Assembly (NCBI GenBank): GCA_963842505.1 | Contig: CAWJGZ010000003.1 | Coordinates: 1-64,000, forward strand | Length of the DNA: 64,000 bases | Direction: 5' to 3' | Origin: PALSA-129 sp963842505 | GTDB taxonomy: Bacteria; Acidobacteriota; Terriglobia; Bryobacterales; Bryobacteraceae | In this document: piece by piece, positions 27,161 to 36,176 of the stretch | Numbering within the stretch: position 1 is the first letter of the stretch | Layout: every line of letters starts with the position of its first letter | Program-made: the position numbers and the translations under genes | The notes under the pieces: model-generated | Databases searched by the model: none | Seen by the model: only the letters and a program-made list of their open reading frames with translations | Told to the model about the DNA's origin: nothing

Positions 27161-29314
27161 ATGCGCGAACGACGCTACACGACTCCCCACGGGATTGTGA
27201 TCTCTCGCACCGTTTCCCGGCCCAGCTTCCGTAAAGGCCTCAAACATCTCATGCGCGAGCTCGATCATCACCGTGGTATTTATCTTTCCTCGGGATATGA
27301 ATACCCCGGGAGATATTCGCGCTGGGATATCGCCTCACTGTGCCCGCCGCTCGAAATCGTCTCATTCGACCGCCGCGTGGAGTTCCGCCCGCTCAACCAG
27401 CGCGGCCGCATCATCGCGCAACTGCTCTCGCCGGTCCTCGCCAGCCATCCCCACTGGGAACAATTCGGCTTCGAAGGTGAAACTTTGGCCGGCCGCCTGA
27501 AGCCGCTGCCGGCGCTCTTCCCGGAAGAGGAACGCAGCCGCCAGCCTTCGGTTTTTTCCATCCTGCGCGCGCTGATCCAGGAATTCAGCGGCCTCGGGGA
27601 TTCGCGCCTCAGCTTGATCGGCGCCTTCGGCTACGACTTTCTTTTCCAGTTCGAGCCCATCGAGAAGCGCCTGCCGCGCCACGGCCACAAGGATCTGCAG
27701 CTCTATCTCTGCGACGACATCTACTTCATGGACCGCAAGAAGGAGCAGATCGAACGCTGTCAGTACGATTTCTCGCGAGACGCTCTTTCCACCGCCGGCC
27801 TGGCGCGCGACGCCGCCGAGATCGCGCCCGCGCCCGTGCTTCCTCCCGGCCCCATCGTCTCCGACCACACACCGGAAGAGTACATGGCCAATGTCGAAAC
27901 GGTGCGCGAAGGCATGCGCCGCGGCGATTACTACGAGGTGGTCCTCCGCCAGACTTTCCGCACGCCATACTCCGGCAAAGCTTCCGACCTTTTTGAACGC
28001 GTCCATGTCGCCAGCCCCAGCCCCTACGAATTTCTGCTGCAGTTCGGCGACGAGCAGTTAGTCGGCGCTTCCCCCGAAATGTTCGTCCGCGTCAAGGACC
28101 GGGATGTTGAAACCTGCCCCATTTCCGGCACGGCCCAGCGCACCGGCGATCCTTTCCGCGACGCCGATAACATTCGCGAGCTGCTCACATCCGCCAAGGA
28201 AGAGTCCGAGCTGACCATGTGCACCGACGTCGACCGCAACGATAAGTCGCGAATCTGCGACGCGGGCAGCGTGCAGGTGATCGGCCGGCGCCTCATCGAA
28301 TCCTACATCGGCGTCTTCCACACCGTCGACCACGTGCACGGCCGCATCCGCGAAGGCTTCGACGGCCTGGACGCCTTTCTCTCCCACATGTGGGCCGTCA
28401 CCATGATCGGAGCGCCCAAAAAGGCCGCCGCGAATGCCATCGAAGCCCTCGAAAAAACCGCGCGCGGCTGGTACGGCGGCGCCGTCGGCATGATCTCGCT
28501 CAACGGCGACATCAACACCGGCATCCTGATCCGCACTACCTATCTGAAGGACGGTATGGCGTACTATCCCGCCGGCGCGACTTTGCTATACGATTCCGTT
28601 CCGGCGATGGAGGAGCGCGAAACCCGCATGAAGGCCACCGGCTTTTTCCGCGCTCTCGGCGCCGCTGCTCCGGCGAAGTCCGACGTTCCTGTCGCGCGCC
28701 AGGCCGTCGGCGCGGGCATCAAACTGATGCTTGTGGATCACGACGATTGCTTCATCCACACTTTGGCCAACTACGCGCGCCAGACCGGCGCCGAAGTGGT
28801 GACTTACCGCGCCGGTTTCCCGCCGGAGCTGATCGCGCAAGTCGCCCCCGGCCTGATTCTTATTTCACCAGGCCCCGGCCGCCCGCGCGATTTCGGCGTT
28901 CCCGACCTGGTCCTCACCGCCGTGCGTTACGGCGTCCCCATCTTCGGAGTTTGCCTCGGCTTGCAAGGCATTGTAGAAGCCTTTGGCGGTGAGCTTGGCG
29001 TTCTCGACTATCCGATGCACGGCAAGCCTTCCACCGTGCACCACCACGGCGTCGGAGTTTTCGAAGGCTTACCGGAAGAATTTCAAGTGGGCCGCTACCA
29101 CTCCTTGTTCGCGCGCCGCGAAACCCTCCCTGCGTGCCTGGAAATCACCGCCGAGACACCTGACGGTGTGATCATGGGCGTGCGCCATCGCGACTTGCCC
29201 ATCGAAGCCGTGCAATTCCACCCCGAATCCATTTTGACCGCCGATGGCGATCATGGCCTGAAGCTGATGGAAAACGCGGTGAAGCTAGGGAAGCCGCGGC
29301 TCGCGTTGAGCTAG
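27161..29314 (+). CDS. trpE(G): anthranilate synthase, fused TrpE-TrpG
   Basis: 717 aa from the ATG at 27161 (AAGGGA about ten bases upstream; in-frame ATGs at 27053 and 27125 precede a region without family likeness). Residues about 1-510 are TrpE (SPEMFVRVKDRDVETCPISG; DVDRNDKSRICDAGSVQVIG), which turns chorismate into anthranilate. Residues about 525-715 are the TrpG glutamine amidotransferase with Cys in FGVCLGLQGI and His/Glu in VQFHPESI, which supplies ammonia. Fusions of this type occur in alpha-proteobacteria and some other lineages. No trp genes follow, and no Trp-rich leader peptide was seen. Confidence 0.95.
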   Translation: MRERRYTTPHGIVISRTVSRPSFRKGLKHLMRELDHHRGIYLSSGYEYPGRYSRWDIASLCPPLEIVSFDRRVEFRPLNQRGRIIAQLLSPVLASHPHWEQFGFEGETLAGRLKPLPALFPEEERSRQPSVFSILRALIQEFSGLGDSRLSLIGAFGYDFLFQFEPIEKRLPRHGHKDLQLYLCDDIYFMDRKKEQIERCQYDFSRDALSTAGLARDAAEIAPAPVLPPGPIVSDHTPEEYMANVETVREGMRRGDYYEVVLRQTFRTPYSGKASDLFERVHVASPSPYEFLLQFGDEQLVGASPEMFVRVKDRDVETCPISGTAQRTGDPFRDADNIRELLTSAKEESELTMCTDVDRNDKSRICDAGSVQVIGRRLIESYIGVFHTVDHVHGRIREGFDGLDAFLSHMWAVTMIGAPKKAAANAIEALEKTARGWYGGAVGMISLNGDINTGILIRTTYLKDGMAYYPAGATLLYDSVPAMEERETRMKATGFFRALGAAAPAKSDVPVARQAVGAGIKLMLVDHDDCFIHTLANYARQTGAEVVTYRAGFPPELIAQVAPGLILISPGPGRPRDFGVPDLVLTAVRYGVPIFGVCLGLQGIVEAFGGELGVLDYPMHGKPSTVHHHGVGVFEGLPEEFQVGRYHSLFARRETLPACLEITAETPDGVIMGVRHRDLPIEAVQFHPESILTADGDHGLKLMENAVKLGKPRLALS

Positions 29315-29385
29315 CCCGTTACCTGACTTTGCAGGCCCAGCCTTCACAACCCGGATAGCGTAAAATAGTGTGCGAGGACAATCCG

Positions 29386-29601
29386 TTGCCACGCCAGTTC
29401 GATGTCGTCATAGAACGCGATGACGAAGGGTACTACGTTGCGTCAGTTCCGCAACTTCCCGGATGTCATACCCAGGCGCTATCTCTCGACGAGGTCACTC
29501 AGCGCATCCGCGAGGCAATCGAGGTGTGTCTCGAAGTGGAAGGTGAACCCGAGCAGAGTCTCGAGTTCATAGGCATCCAGCGCATTACCATCGCAGCATG
29601 A
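29386..29601 (+). CDS. hicB: HicB-type antitoxin (module 1)
   Basis: 71 aa from a TTG at 29386, chosen because GAGGA lies seven bases upstream; a GTG at 29368 has no such site. QFDVVIERDDEGYYVASVPQ then LPGCHTQALSLDEVTQRIRE is the partial RNase-H fold of HicB, with no C-terminal DNA-binding domain visible. It neutralises HicA by direct binding. The stop overlaps the HicA start (ATGA), but the HicA frame is broken. Confidence 0.88.
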   Translation: MPRQFDVVIERDDEGYYVASVPQLPGCHTQALSLDEVTQRIREAIEVCLEVEGEPEQSLEFIGIQRITIAA

Positions 29602-29828
29602 GCCGCCGTCCCAGAGTCACCGGCTCTGAGTTAATCGCCGCGTTGACGAGAGGTGGTTTTCTGGACGTTCGAATCCGAGGCAGCCATCACTTTTTTCGTC
29701 ACTAAGATGGCCGGACTACGGTGGTGCCTGCGCACTCGGGTGAGACGATTGGACCGGGCCTCTTACGCAAAATCTTGCACGATTGCCAATTCACCGTAGA
29801 CGACCTGCTGAAACTGCTGAACACACGA
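29598..29828 (+). pseudogene. hicA: HicA-type toxin broken by a stop codon (module 1)
   Basis: ATG at 29598, then MSRRPRVTGSELIAALTRGG, FLDVRIRGSHHFFRH, a TAA at 29703-29705, and DGRTTVVPAHSGETIGPGLL then RKILHDCQFTVDDLLKLL in the same frame. This is a complete HicA sequence (dsRBD-like mRNA interferase) with the catalytic His in GSHHF retained and one sense codon changed to TAA. The in-frame match on both sides shows a point mutation, not an indel. The 3' end is not sharply defined. Confidence 0.85.
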
Positions 29829-29839
29829 TAGGTGCGCCC

Positions 29840-32311
29840 CTACTTCCCGAAGTAACTCCTTACCGGCGGCGGAGGCGCATCCTTCCGGATCGCCCGCCAC
29901 AGTAACTCGTTCAGCTCGTCATCGTCGTTGGCGTCTTCCCGGTCGAAATTCATCTTTTCCGCGATCGCCGGGGCGCGCGGCGGATTCCGCTGGTCAAGCG
30001 CCGTCCGCGGCTTCTCTAACTCGTACGGCGTCGTATCCGCCTTCGCCTGGAATGCCGCGTTCATGGGAAGCGAGGCAGCATCGAAATGCGTCATGGGGTG
30101 CAGCCCCAGGATCAACTCCATGGTCCGCAGCATCGACGTGGTGTTATACATGTGGCTGTCCACCGCATGACGCCGCACGTATGGCGAGATCAGCCACGCC
30201 GGCGAGCGGTGCGAATCCACGTGGTCGGGACCGTTCTGTGCGTCGTCCTCCAGGATGCAGATCAGCGTGTTCGCCCAGAAGCGCGATTTCGAAATCCCCT
30301 CCACGAGCATCCCCACCGCCAGGTCGTTGTCGGCCGCCATCGCCAGCGGCGACAGCCGGTCCGCCGCCAGACCTGACGTATGGTCGTTGGGCATCCGCAT
30401 CACCATCAGGCGCGGCATTTCGCCGCTCTTCTCGAACTCCGCCAGGTCGGCGAGAAAGACTTTGGCCCGCTCCACGTCCGGGTAATTCAGGTCGAAGCCG
30501 CGGTAGTTGCGGTTGGTTAGTTTCGTCAGCACCGGGTCGTTGATCCCTTGCAGTTGGTCCGCGCCCAACGCCGCGATCTCGCGCTTGTTATCCACCATGA
30601 AGCCGTAATTGCGCACCGTCAGACCGGCCTCCGCCGCGTTGGTCCAGATATAGCCGGCCGGCGGCAGCGCGCCCGGGTCCTGTTCTTCGAAATCGTACAA
30701 TCTGTGACGGCTGGCATATTCGCTGGGCCACAGCTTCTGCACCCAGTCCGGCGCAATCGCGGCGGTCGACCAGTTGTTGCCATCCGCGCTCACATCCGCG
30801 TTCACGTAAAAGTTGTCCAGCAGCACAAACTCGCGCGCAATCTTGTGCAGGTTCGGCGTTATGTTTTCGCCGAACAGCACCAGCGATGCATCGCCATTGC
30901 CCTCTTTCATATCGCCCAGCACCTGGTCGTACGTGCGGTTCTCTTTCTCGATGTAAAGGATGTGCTGGATCGGCGGCAGCGTGCTCGGCTCGTCCAGTTT
31001 CGCGTCTTTATACGCGGATTGCGCCAGCGCCTTCTTCGTCCAGGCGGCCAGTTGCTGGTCGGTGAACGGTTCGATCCACGACGCCGTGCCGGTTTGCAGG
31101 TACGCCACGAATCCCGCTCTGCTGTTACCGCCATGCACCGGCGCCAGGTCCGCCCGCGGACTCGGCCCGTTGGGGTTGGGATAGGAACGCAGGCCCTTGC
31201 CGTTAATGATCACCAGCGTGCCTGAAGGCAGCACGCGCACTGCCGTCGGATACCAGCCCGCCGGAATGAATCCGTCCACGTGGCTCACCTGGCCGCTGAC
31301 ATCCACCGCCGCCGCCACGTTGCCATCCGAGCACGCCACGTACAGGCGCTTGCCGTCGGGGCTCAGTCCCAGGCCCGATGGCGTCATGCCCAGCGGCTGG
31401 CGCGGCGTCATGGCGACATTGATGCGCTCCACCACGCTCAGTTCCTTGCCCTCCGTCACGGCTACCGAGTACACGCTGTTGGTATTGGCCGCGGCCACAA
31501 ACACGCGCGCCACATAGGCCGGTTTGTCTCCATCGCCATCGGTGTCCGGCGGTCCGCCGTTGCGCCACACCATGTCGGTGGCGTGCGCGCCCACCGGCAG
31601 CCGCGCCAGCAGGTTGCCGCTAGCCGTGTCGTGATGTTCCAGCGTGCCATCCGCCCATGTCGTCACAAAGAACGACTTTCCGTCGGGATGGAACAGAATC
31701 TTGTACGGCCGCCGCCCCGTCTTGATATGATCGATCACCATACCCGATTGCGGATTGATCACCACCACCGAATCGTGATACAGATCGGTCGCATAGATCA
31801 GGTGTCCGTCCGGCGTCATGGCCACATCGCCGATCATGTCGCGGTTGGTCACCTTGTCCGCCGGCACTACCGCGAAGGTGCGGCCCGCTGTAAGTTTTCC
31901 GCCGGCGAAGCTGAACTCGAAGACCGCGGCCTTCGATCCGCCGCCCACATAGACACGGTCTCCCTGCGGCGAAAACGTCAGCCCCAGCCATCCGTCAGGC
32001 ACCGGCGTCGAGCCAACTACCGCTGCGGTGGCTGCATCGATCACCGTTATGGAAGGCGGCCGGTAACCGCCGTTCAGCACCAGCAGATACTTGCCGTCCG
32101 GCGAGAGCGCCGACGACATCGGCAGCGTATCGAGCGGCACCTGTTTGCCCACCGGGTCGAGCACCCATCCGCTGTTCAACAGGAAGCCGCCGCCGTCGAG
32201 CGGTCCGACGTGTTCGCGCGGCGCTGGCTGCGAGCTGACGAGCGCCACCGCCGATACCAATGCGAGGCCGAGCGCCACGCGGGCGCCCACCAGTCCGAAT
32301 ACGCGTTTCAT
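29840..32311 (-). CDS. secreted beta-propeller phosphoesterase
   Basis: 823 aa from the ATG at 32311, chosen for its signal peptide (KRVFGLVGARVALGLALVSA); a much longer open frame upstream is not protein-like. Residues about 35-420 are seven-bladed-propeller repeats of the YVTN/surface-antigen type (LSPDGKYLLVLNGGYRPPSI; MTPDGHLIYATDLYHDSVVV). Residues about 440-820 are an alkaline-phosphatase-fold phosphoesterase domain (HILYIEKENRTYDQVLGDMK; LICILEDDAQNGPDHVDSHR), as in acid phosphatase/phospholipase C-type proteins. Likely releases phosphate outside the cell; substrate unknown. Confidence 0.88.
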   Translation of the reverse strand: MKRVFGLVGARVALGLALVSAVALVSSQPAPREHVGPLDGGGFLLNSGWVLDPVGKQVPLDTLPMSSALSPDGKYLLVLNGGYRPPSITVIDAATAAVVGSTPVPDGWLGLTFSPQGDRVYVGGGSKAAVFEFSFAGGKLTAGRTFAVVPADKVTNRDMIGDVAMTPDGHLIYATDLYHDSVVVINPQSGMVIDHIKTGRRPYKILFHPDGKSFFVTTWADGTLEHHDTASGNLLARLPVGAHATDMVWRNGGPPDTDGDGDKPAYVARVFVAAANTNSVYSVAVTEGKELSVVERINVAMTPRQPLGMTPSGLGLSPDGKRLYVACSDGNVAAAVDVSGQVSHVDGFIPAGWYPTAVRVLPSGTLVIINGKGLRSYPNPNGPSPRADLAPVHGGNSRAGFVAYLQTGTASWIEPFTDQQLAAWTKKALAQSAYKDAKLDEPSTLPPIQHILYIEKENRTYDQVLGDMKEGNGDASLVLFGENITPNLHKIAREFVLLDNFYVNADVSADGNNWSTAAIAPDWVQKLWPSEYASRHRLYDFEEQDPGALPPAGYIWTNAAEAGLTVRNYGFMVDNKREIAALGADQLQGINDPVLTKLTNRNYRGFDLNYPDVERAKVFLADLAEFEKSGEMPRLMVMRMPNDHTSGLAADRLSPLAMAADNDLAVGMLVEGISKSRFWANTLICILEDDAQNGPDHVDSHRSPAWLISPYVRRHAVDSHMYNTTSMLRTMELILGLHPMTHFDAASLPMNAAFQAKADTTPYELEKPRTALDQRNPPRAPAIAEKMNFDREDANDDDELNELLWRAIRKDAPPPPVRSYFGK

Positions 32312-32434
32312 AAGGATGCACCCATTGTACTTCCCTGCCACTCGTGCCTTGGTGTCACGGGCGTGACGATTTCGTAACGGAACGGCCGGCCTCCCACACG
32401 CCGCCCGCTGCCTTCCGTCGATTAGCATGGTTAC

Positions 32435-33967
32435 ATGCCCCGCTACGCCGCCATTGACATTGGCAGCAACTCCATTCGTATGGAAGCCGCCGAAGTGTTG
32501 CCGGGCGAAGCGCCGCGCATCCTGGCCTCCGAACGCGAAGTCACGCGGCTTGGCGAGAGCGTCTTCCACACCGGAGCCGTCAGCGATGAGGCGCTCAAAA
32601 CCGCCTCCGCCGTGCTCGCCCGCATGGCCGCGCTCTATCGCAAGCTGGATGTGGTGGGCGTGCGCGCCGTCGCCACCAGCGCCATCCGCGACACGCAAAA
32701 CCAGCAGGCCTTCCTGGCGCGCGCCACGGAAGCCGCCGGAACTCCGGTCGAGATTATTTCCGGCCGCGAAGAGGCTCGCCTCATCTATCTGGGCGTCGAA
32801 AGCAACTGGCCGCAGACCGGCAAGCGCACGCTGGTGATCGATATCGGCGGCGGCTCGGCCGAGATCATCGGCGCCGAGGACGGCCGCCTGCGCGAAACTT
32901 ATTCCAAGCCGCTGGGCGCCGTTCGCTTACGGGAAAACTTCCTCAAAGACGACCCGCCCACGCCGCTTCAACTGCATCAACTGCACGAATACATCCGGGC
33001 CAAGCTCTATACCGCCGTGGAACGTCTCGGCCCCGGCGGGTGGGATCGTGTCATCGCCACCTCCGCCACCGCCGCGGCGGTAGCCTGCGCGGTGGCCCGC
33101 ATCGCCCGCTCCAAGCGCGACGGCATCGATCGCCTCCGCATCCCCACTCCCCAAATCCGCAAGCTGTATAAGAAACTGGCGGCGCTCGGCCTGCCGGCCC
33201 GCCGCAAAGTTACCGGCATCGGCCCCCGCCGCGCGGAGATCATCGTCCCCGGCGTGGCCGTCCTAGTCGACTTCCTGCACGAGTTCCAGCTACCTGCCGT
33301 GTACTATTCCCGGGCCGGCGTGCGCGATGGCATCATCGCCGATCTGGCCGCCCGCAACGTCGGCGCCGAGCTTGCCCGTCTGAGCCGCGACCAGCGCCGC
33401 GAAGTGGAAGAGATGGGCCGCCGCTACGGCGTTTCGCTCGATCACGCCCGCAAAGTGGCCGCCATCTCCGCCATGCTTTTCGCCGCGCTGCAACCCCTGC
33501 ACGGTCTGCCGCCCACCTGCGGCAGACTCCTTGAAGCCGCGGCCGCCCTGGTGGATGTGGGCCACTACGTCAGCGACAGCGGCCACCATAAGCATTCCTA
33601 CTATGTGGTAGCGAATTCCGATATCGCCGGCTTCACCGCGCGCGAACGCATGCTGATTGCCACCCTCTGCCGCTACCACCGCAGGTCGCTGCCCAACCCC
33701 GCGCACGGCGCTTACCAGGCCCTGACCGCCGACGAGCGGCGCATACTGTTATTGATGACTCCCCTTCTGCGGCTGGCCGACAACCTCAACCGCAGCCGTA
33801 AGCAGCGCATCACCGGTGTCGACTGCCGCATGCGCGATGGCGAAGTGGTCCTCCAGCTTCACAGCAGCCACGACATCGACCTGGAACAATGGGCCGCCGA
33901 GCGCGCCGGCGAGTCCTTCCGCCTCATCTACAACCGGCCGATTTCGGTGGTTCGGGCGCGCGACTGA
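32435..33967 (+). CDS. Ppx/GppA exopolyphosphatase-like phosphatase with HD domain
   Basis: 510 aa. N-terminal ASKHA-fold Ppx/GppA domain (about 1-300): phosphate-1 motif AAIDIGSNSIRME, TSAIRDTQN, REEARLIYLGV with the catalytic Glu, and phosphate-2 motif LVIDIGGGSAEI. C-terminal HD-type helical domain (about 310-500; ALVDVGHYVSDSGHHKHSYY). It hydrolyses polyphosphate or pppGpp; which cannot be told from sequence. Nine bases after it come two CHAD-domain genes; CHAD binds polyphosphate, which supports a polyphosphate role. Confidence 0.93.
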   Translation: MPRYAAIDIGSNSIRMEAAEVLPGEAPRILASEREVTRLGESVFHTGAVSDEALKTASAVLARMAALYRKLDVVGVRAVATSAIRDTQNQQAFLARATEAAGTPVEIISGREEARLIYLGVESNWPQTGKRTLVIDIGGGSAEIIGAEDGRLRETYSKPLGAVRLRENFLKDDPPTPLQLHQLHEYIRAKLYTAVERLGPGGWDRVIATSATAAAVACAVARIARSKRDGIDRLRIPTPQIRKLYKKLAALGLPARRKVTGIGPRRAEIIVPGVAVLVDFLHEFQLPAVYYSRAGVRDGIIADLAARNVGAELARLSRDQRREVEEMGRRYGVSLDHARKVAAISAMLFAALQPLHGLPPTCGRLLEAAAALVDVGHYVSDSGHHKHSYYVVANSDIAGFTARERMLIATLCRYHRRSLPNPAHGAYQALTADERRILLLMTPLLRLADNLNRSRKQRITGVDCRMRDGEVVLQLHSSHDIDLEQWAAERAGESFRLIYNRPISVVRARD

Positions 33968-33975
33968 TAGTTGAT

Positions 33976-34377
33976 ATGCGGGACTACGCAAGACTCCAGA
34001 CCGCGACGCTGCTCCGCCGCCTGGCCTTTCAGTTGAATCGCGCCGAGCGCCACAGCGATCCCGATTCGGTCCACGATCTCCGCGTCGCCATTCGCCGTCT
34101 GAGTCGCTGCCTCCGCGCTTTCGCGCCGCTCTATCCCGGCCATTATTGGAAAAAGATCCGCCGCGAACTGGCCACCTTGATGAAATCGGCCGCCGCCGTG
34201 CGCGACCGCGATGTCTCGATCGAGTTGCTCGGGCAGGCCGGCATCTCACGCCGCGCCGCCGTCGTCGCGCGCCTCGAAGCCGAGCGGCGTCGCACGGCCC
34301 GCGATCTGTCGCTTCAAATCCGCCGCTGGAAGAGCAGCGATTCTTCGCGCAAGTGGCGCAGCCGGCTGGAGCTGTGA
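33976..34377 (+). CDS. half CHAD-domain protein, N-terminal half
   Basis: 133 aa from the ATG at 33976. RAERHSDPDSVHDLRVAIRR then LSRCLRAFAPLY is the first four-helix half of a CHAD domain, with the conserved His and basic residues that bind polyphosphate. It ends after the half-domain. The second half is a separate frame four bases downstream. Together they make a normal CHAD domain of about 300 residues, so this is either a split domain that reassembles or a gene broken in two. Confidence 0.8.
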   Translation: MRDYARLQTATLLRRLAFQLNRAERHSDPDSVHDLRVAIRRLSRCLRAFAPLYPGHYWKKIRRELATLMKSAAAVRDRDVSIELLGQAGISRRAAVVARLEAERRRTARDLSLQIRRWKSSDSSRKWRSRLEL

Positions 34378-34381
34378 CCAA

Positions 34382-34885
34382 ATGAGCAAGCCCCACAAGC
34401 CCCGATGGGACGCGCGAGCCGCCGCCGCGGTGAATGCGCGCCGCGAATTGCCGCGCCTGGTGGAAGCCTATTTTGCGCGTGTGCGCGAGCTGCTCGGGCA
34501 CAATCCTCCGCCCGCCCAACTGCACGCCATCCGCCTCGAAACCAAACGCCTGCGCTATACCCTGGAATTGTTCCGCCCCTGTTATGGCCCTGGTCTCGAC
34601 ACGCGGCTGGCCGCGCTCCGTCACATCCAGCAGTTGTTGGGCGAAGTGAACGATTGCTCCGCCACGGCAAGGTGGATCGGCCAGGCCATGAAGCCTTCCC
34701 CCCTGCGCGTGCGGATCGCGCGCTTCCTCGCGGAACGAGCTGCCGCGCAAGCGCAACTTTTTCACACCACCTGGACCGAAGTCTTCGACGCCCCCGGTCA
34801 GGAACTCTGGTGGACCCGTTACCTTACCCGCAACGCTCGCACGCCCGCCCGCTTCTCTCACCAGGTTTCCTCACCAGGCGCGTGA
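34382..34885 (+). CDS. half CHAD-domain protein, C-terminal half
   Basis: 167 aa from the ATG at 34382. LHAIRLETKRLRYTLELF is the second CHAD helical repeat with its own His/Arg/Lys set; QLLGEVNDCSATARWI is also typical. The final 13 codons (ARFSHQVSSPGA and stop) lie inside the inverted-repeat element at 34847-35049, so insertion of that element rewrote the C-terminus. Confidence 0.8.
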   Translation: MSKPHKPRWDARAAAAVNARRELPRLVEAYFARVRELLGHNPPPAQLHAIRLETKRLRYTLELFRPCYGPGLDTRLAALRHIQQLLGEVNDCSATARWIGQAMKPSPLRVRIARFLAERAAAQAQLFHTTWTEVFDAPGQELWWTRYLTRNARTPARFSHQVSSPGA

Positions 34886-35049
34886 GAAGCCCGTGCGCGC
34901 GGGGCGCCCGCCGCTCAGCGCGCGGCGGCGTCTTTGGACAGTGGGGCCGGCGCTTCCGCCTGCCAACTCTTAGGGACCGTGAACACGCGCAACGAAGTAG
35001 CCGCAGCCTTATCGCGCGCCGCGGGAGAAATCTAGTGAGAAATACGGGC
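34847..35049. repeat. inverted-repeat element, copy 1 (MITE-like)
   Basis: Begins gcccgcttctctcacca and ends gtgagaaatacgggc, the inverse. It shares blocks with 41456-41636 in the same order: aggcgcgt-agaag, cgccgctcagcgcgcg, gcgcaacgaagtag, ccttatc-cgcgccgc. About 203 bp, no coding capacity. It overlaps the 3' end of the CHAD gene and ends 20 bp from the mnmA stop codon. Confidence 0.75.
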
Positions 35050-35069
35050 CAAGCCAGGGTCAAGCTCGT

Positions 35070-36176
35070 CTACTCGATCCAGCCGCCGCCCAGCACCAGG
35101 TCCCCATCGTAAAAAACCGCGCCCTGGCCGGGTGTAACGGCGCGTTGCGGCTCGTCGAAAACCACTTCCACGCGCGCCGGATCTTCCGTGGCATACAGCG
35201 TGGAACGAGCGCCGGCGTGCTTGTTGCGGATCTTTACCTGCGCGCGCACCGGTTCGCTCACCCCGGCAATGGAGATCCAGTTGACTTGCTTGGCGAAGAA
35301 GCGCGCGCGCAATAAGTCGTCGTTGCTGCCCACGACCACGCGTTGCGACGCCGCATCGGTCGAGATCACATACAACGGTTCGCCGGCGGCGATCCCCAAT
35401 CCACGCCTCTGCCCCACGGTAAAATGATGCACGCCCTCATGCTCGCCCAATTGGCGGCCATCCGTGGTAACAATCGCGCCGCGCAGGTTCGGCGCCTCGC
35501 GCCCGGTATCCTTTAGATATGCGTCCAGAAACGCGGCGTAGTCGCCGTTCGGCACGAAGCAGATCTCCTGGCTGTCGCCCTTGGAGGCCACCGCCAGCCC
35601 CATCGACCGCGCCAGTTCGCGCACTTCCGTTTTGGTCAGTTCTCCCAGCGGAAACAGCGTGCGCGCCAGTTGCGCCTGCGTCAAGCCGCAGAGAAAATAA
35701 GTCTGGTCCTTGGAATCGTCCACCGCGCGCAGCAACTGGTAGCGGCCCGACGCCTGGTCGAAACGCACGCGCGCGTAGTGACCCGTGGCGATCTGCCGCG
35801 CACCCACTGAATCGGCCATCTCCAGGAAACGGTCGAACTTGATGTAGTTGTTGCACAGCGTGCACGGAATGGGTGTGCGCCCCGCCAGGTATTCGTCCAC
35901 GAACGGCTTCACCACCTGTTCTTCAAACTGCCGTTCGAAGTTCACCACGTAGTAAGGAATGCCCACCTGCTCGGCCACGCGCCGCGCGTCGTAGACATCG
36001 TCCAGCGAGCAGCACCGGCCTACCCCGCCTTCCACCGCCAGCTCCGGCAGCCGCCGCTGGTTCCACAACTGCATGGTCATCCCGACGATGCTGCGGCCCT
36101 CGCGCACCAGCAGCGCGGCTACCGTGGAGCTATCCACTCCACCGCTCATGGCGACTGCGATGGGCGGCTCAGGCAT
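35070..36176 (-). CDS. mnmA: tRNA-specific 2-thiouridylase
   Basis: 368 aa from the ATG at 36176, which overlaps the end of the cysteine desulfurase gene by 8 nt; an upstream frame start lies inside that gene. MnmA makes 2-thiouridine at position 34 of tRNA Glu/Gln/Lys. PP-loop SGGVDSS at 11-17; the catalytic Cys pair lies in IPCTLCNNYIKF and GDSQEICFVP; GHYAR and FTVGQRRGLGI are also typical. The adjacent desulfurase probably supplies its sulfur. Confidence 0.97.
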   Translation of the reverse strand: MPEPPIAVAMSGGVDSSTVAALLVREGRSIVGMTMQLWNQRRLPELAVEGGVGRCCSLDDVYDARRVAEQVGIPYYVVNFERQFEEQVVKPFVDEYLAGRTPIPCTLCNNYIKFDRFLEMADSVGARQIATGHYARVRFDQASGRYQLLRAVDDSKDQTYFLCGLTQAQLARTLFPLGELTKTEVRELARSMGLAVASKGDSQEICFVPNGDYAAFLDAYLKDTGREAPNLRGAIVTTDGRQLGEHEGVHHFTVGQRRGLGIAAGEPLYVISTDAASQRVVVGSNDDLLRARFFAKQVNWISIAGVSEPVRAQVKIRNKHAGARSTLYATEDPARVEVVFDEPQRAVTPGQGAVFYDGDLVLGGGWIE

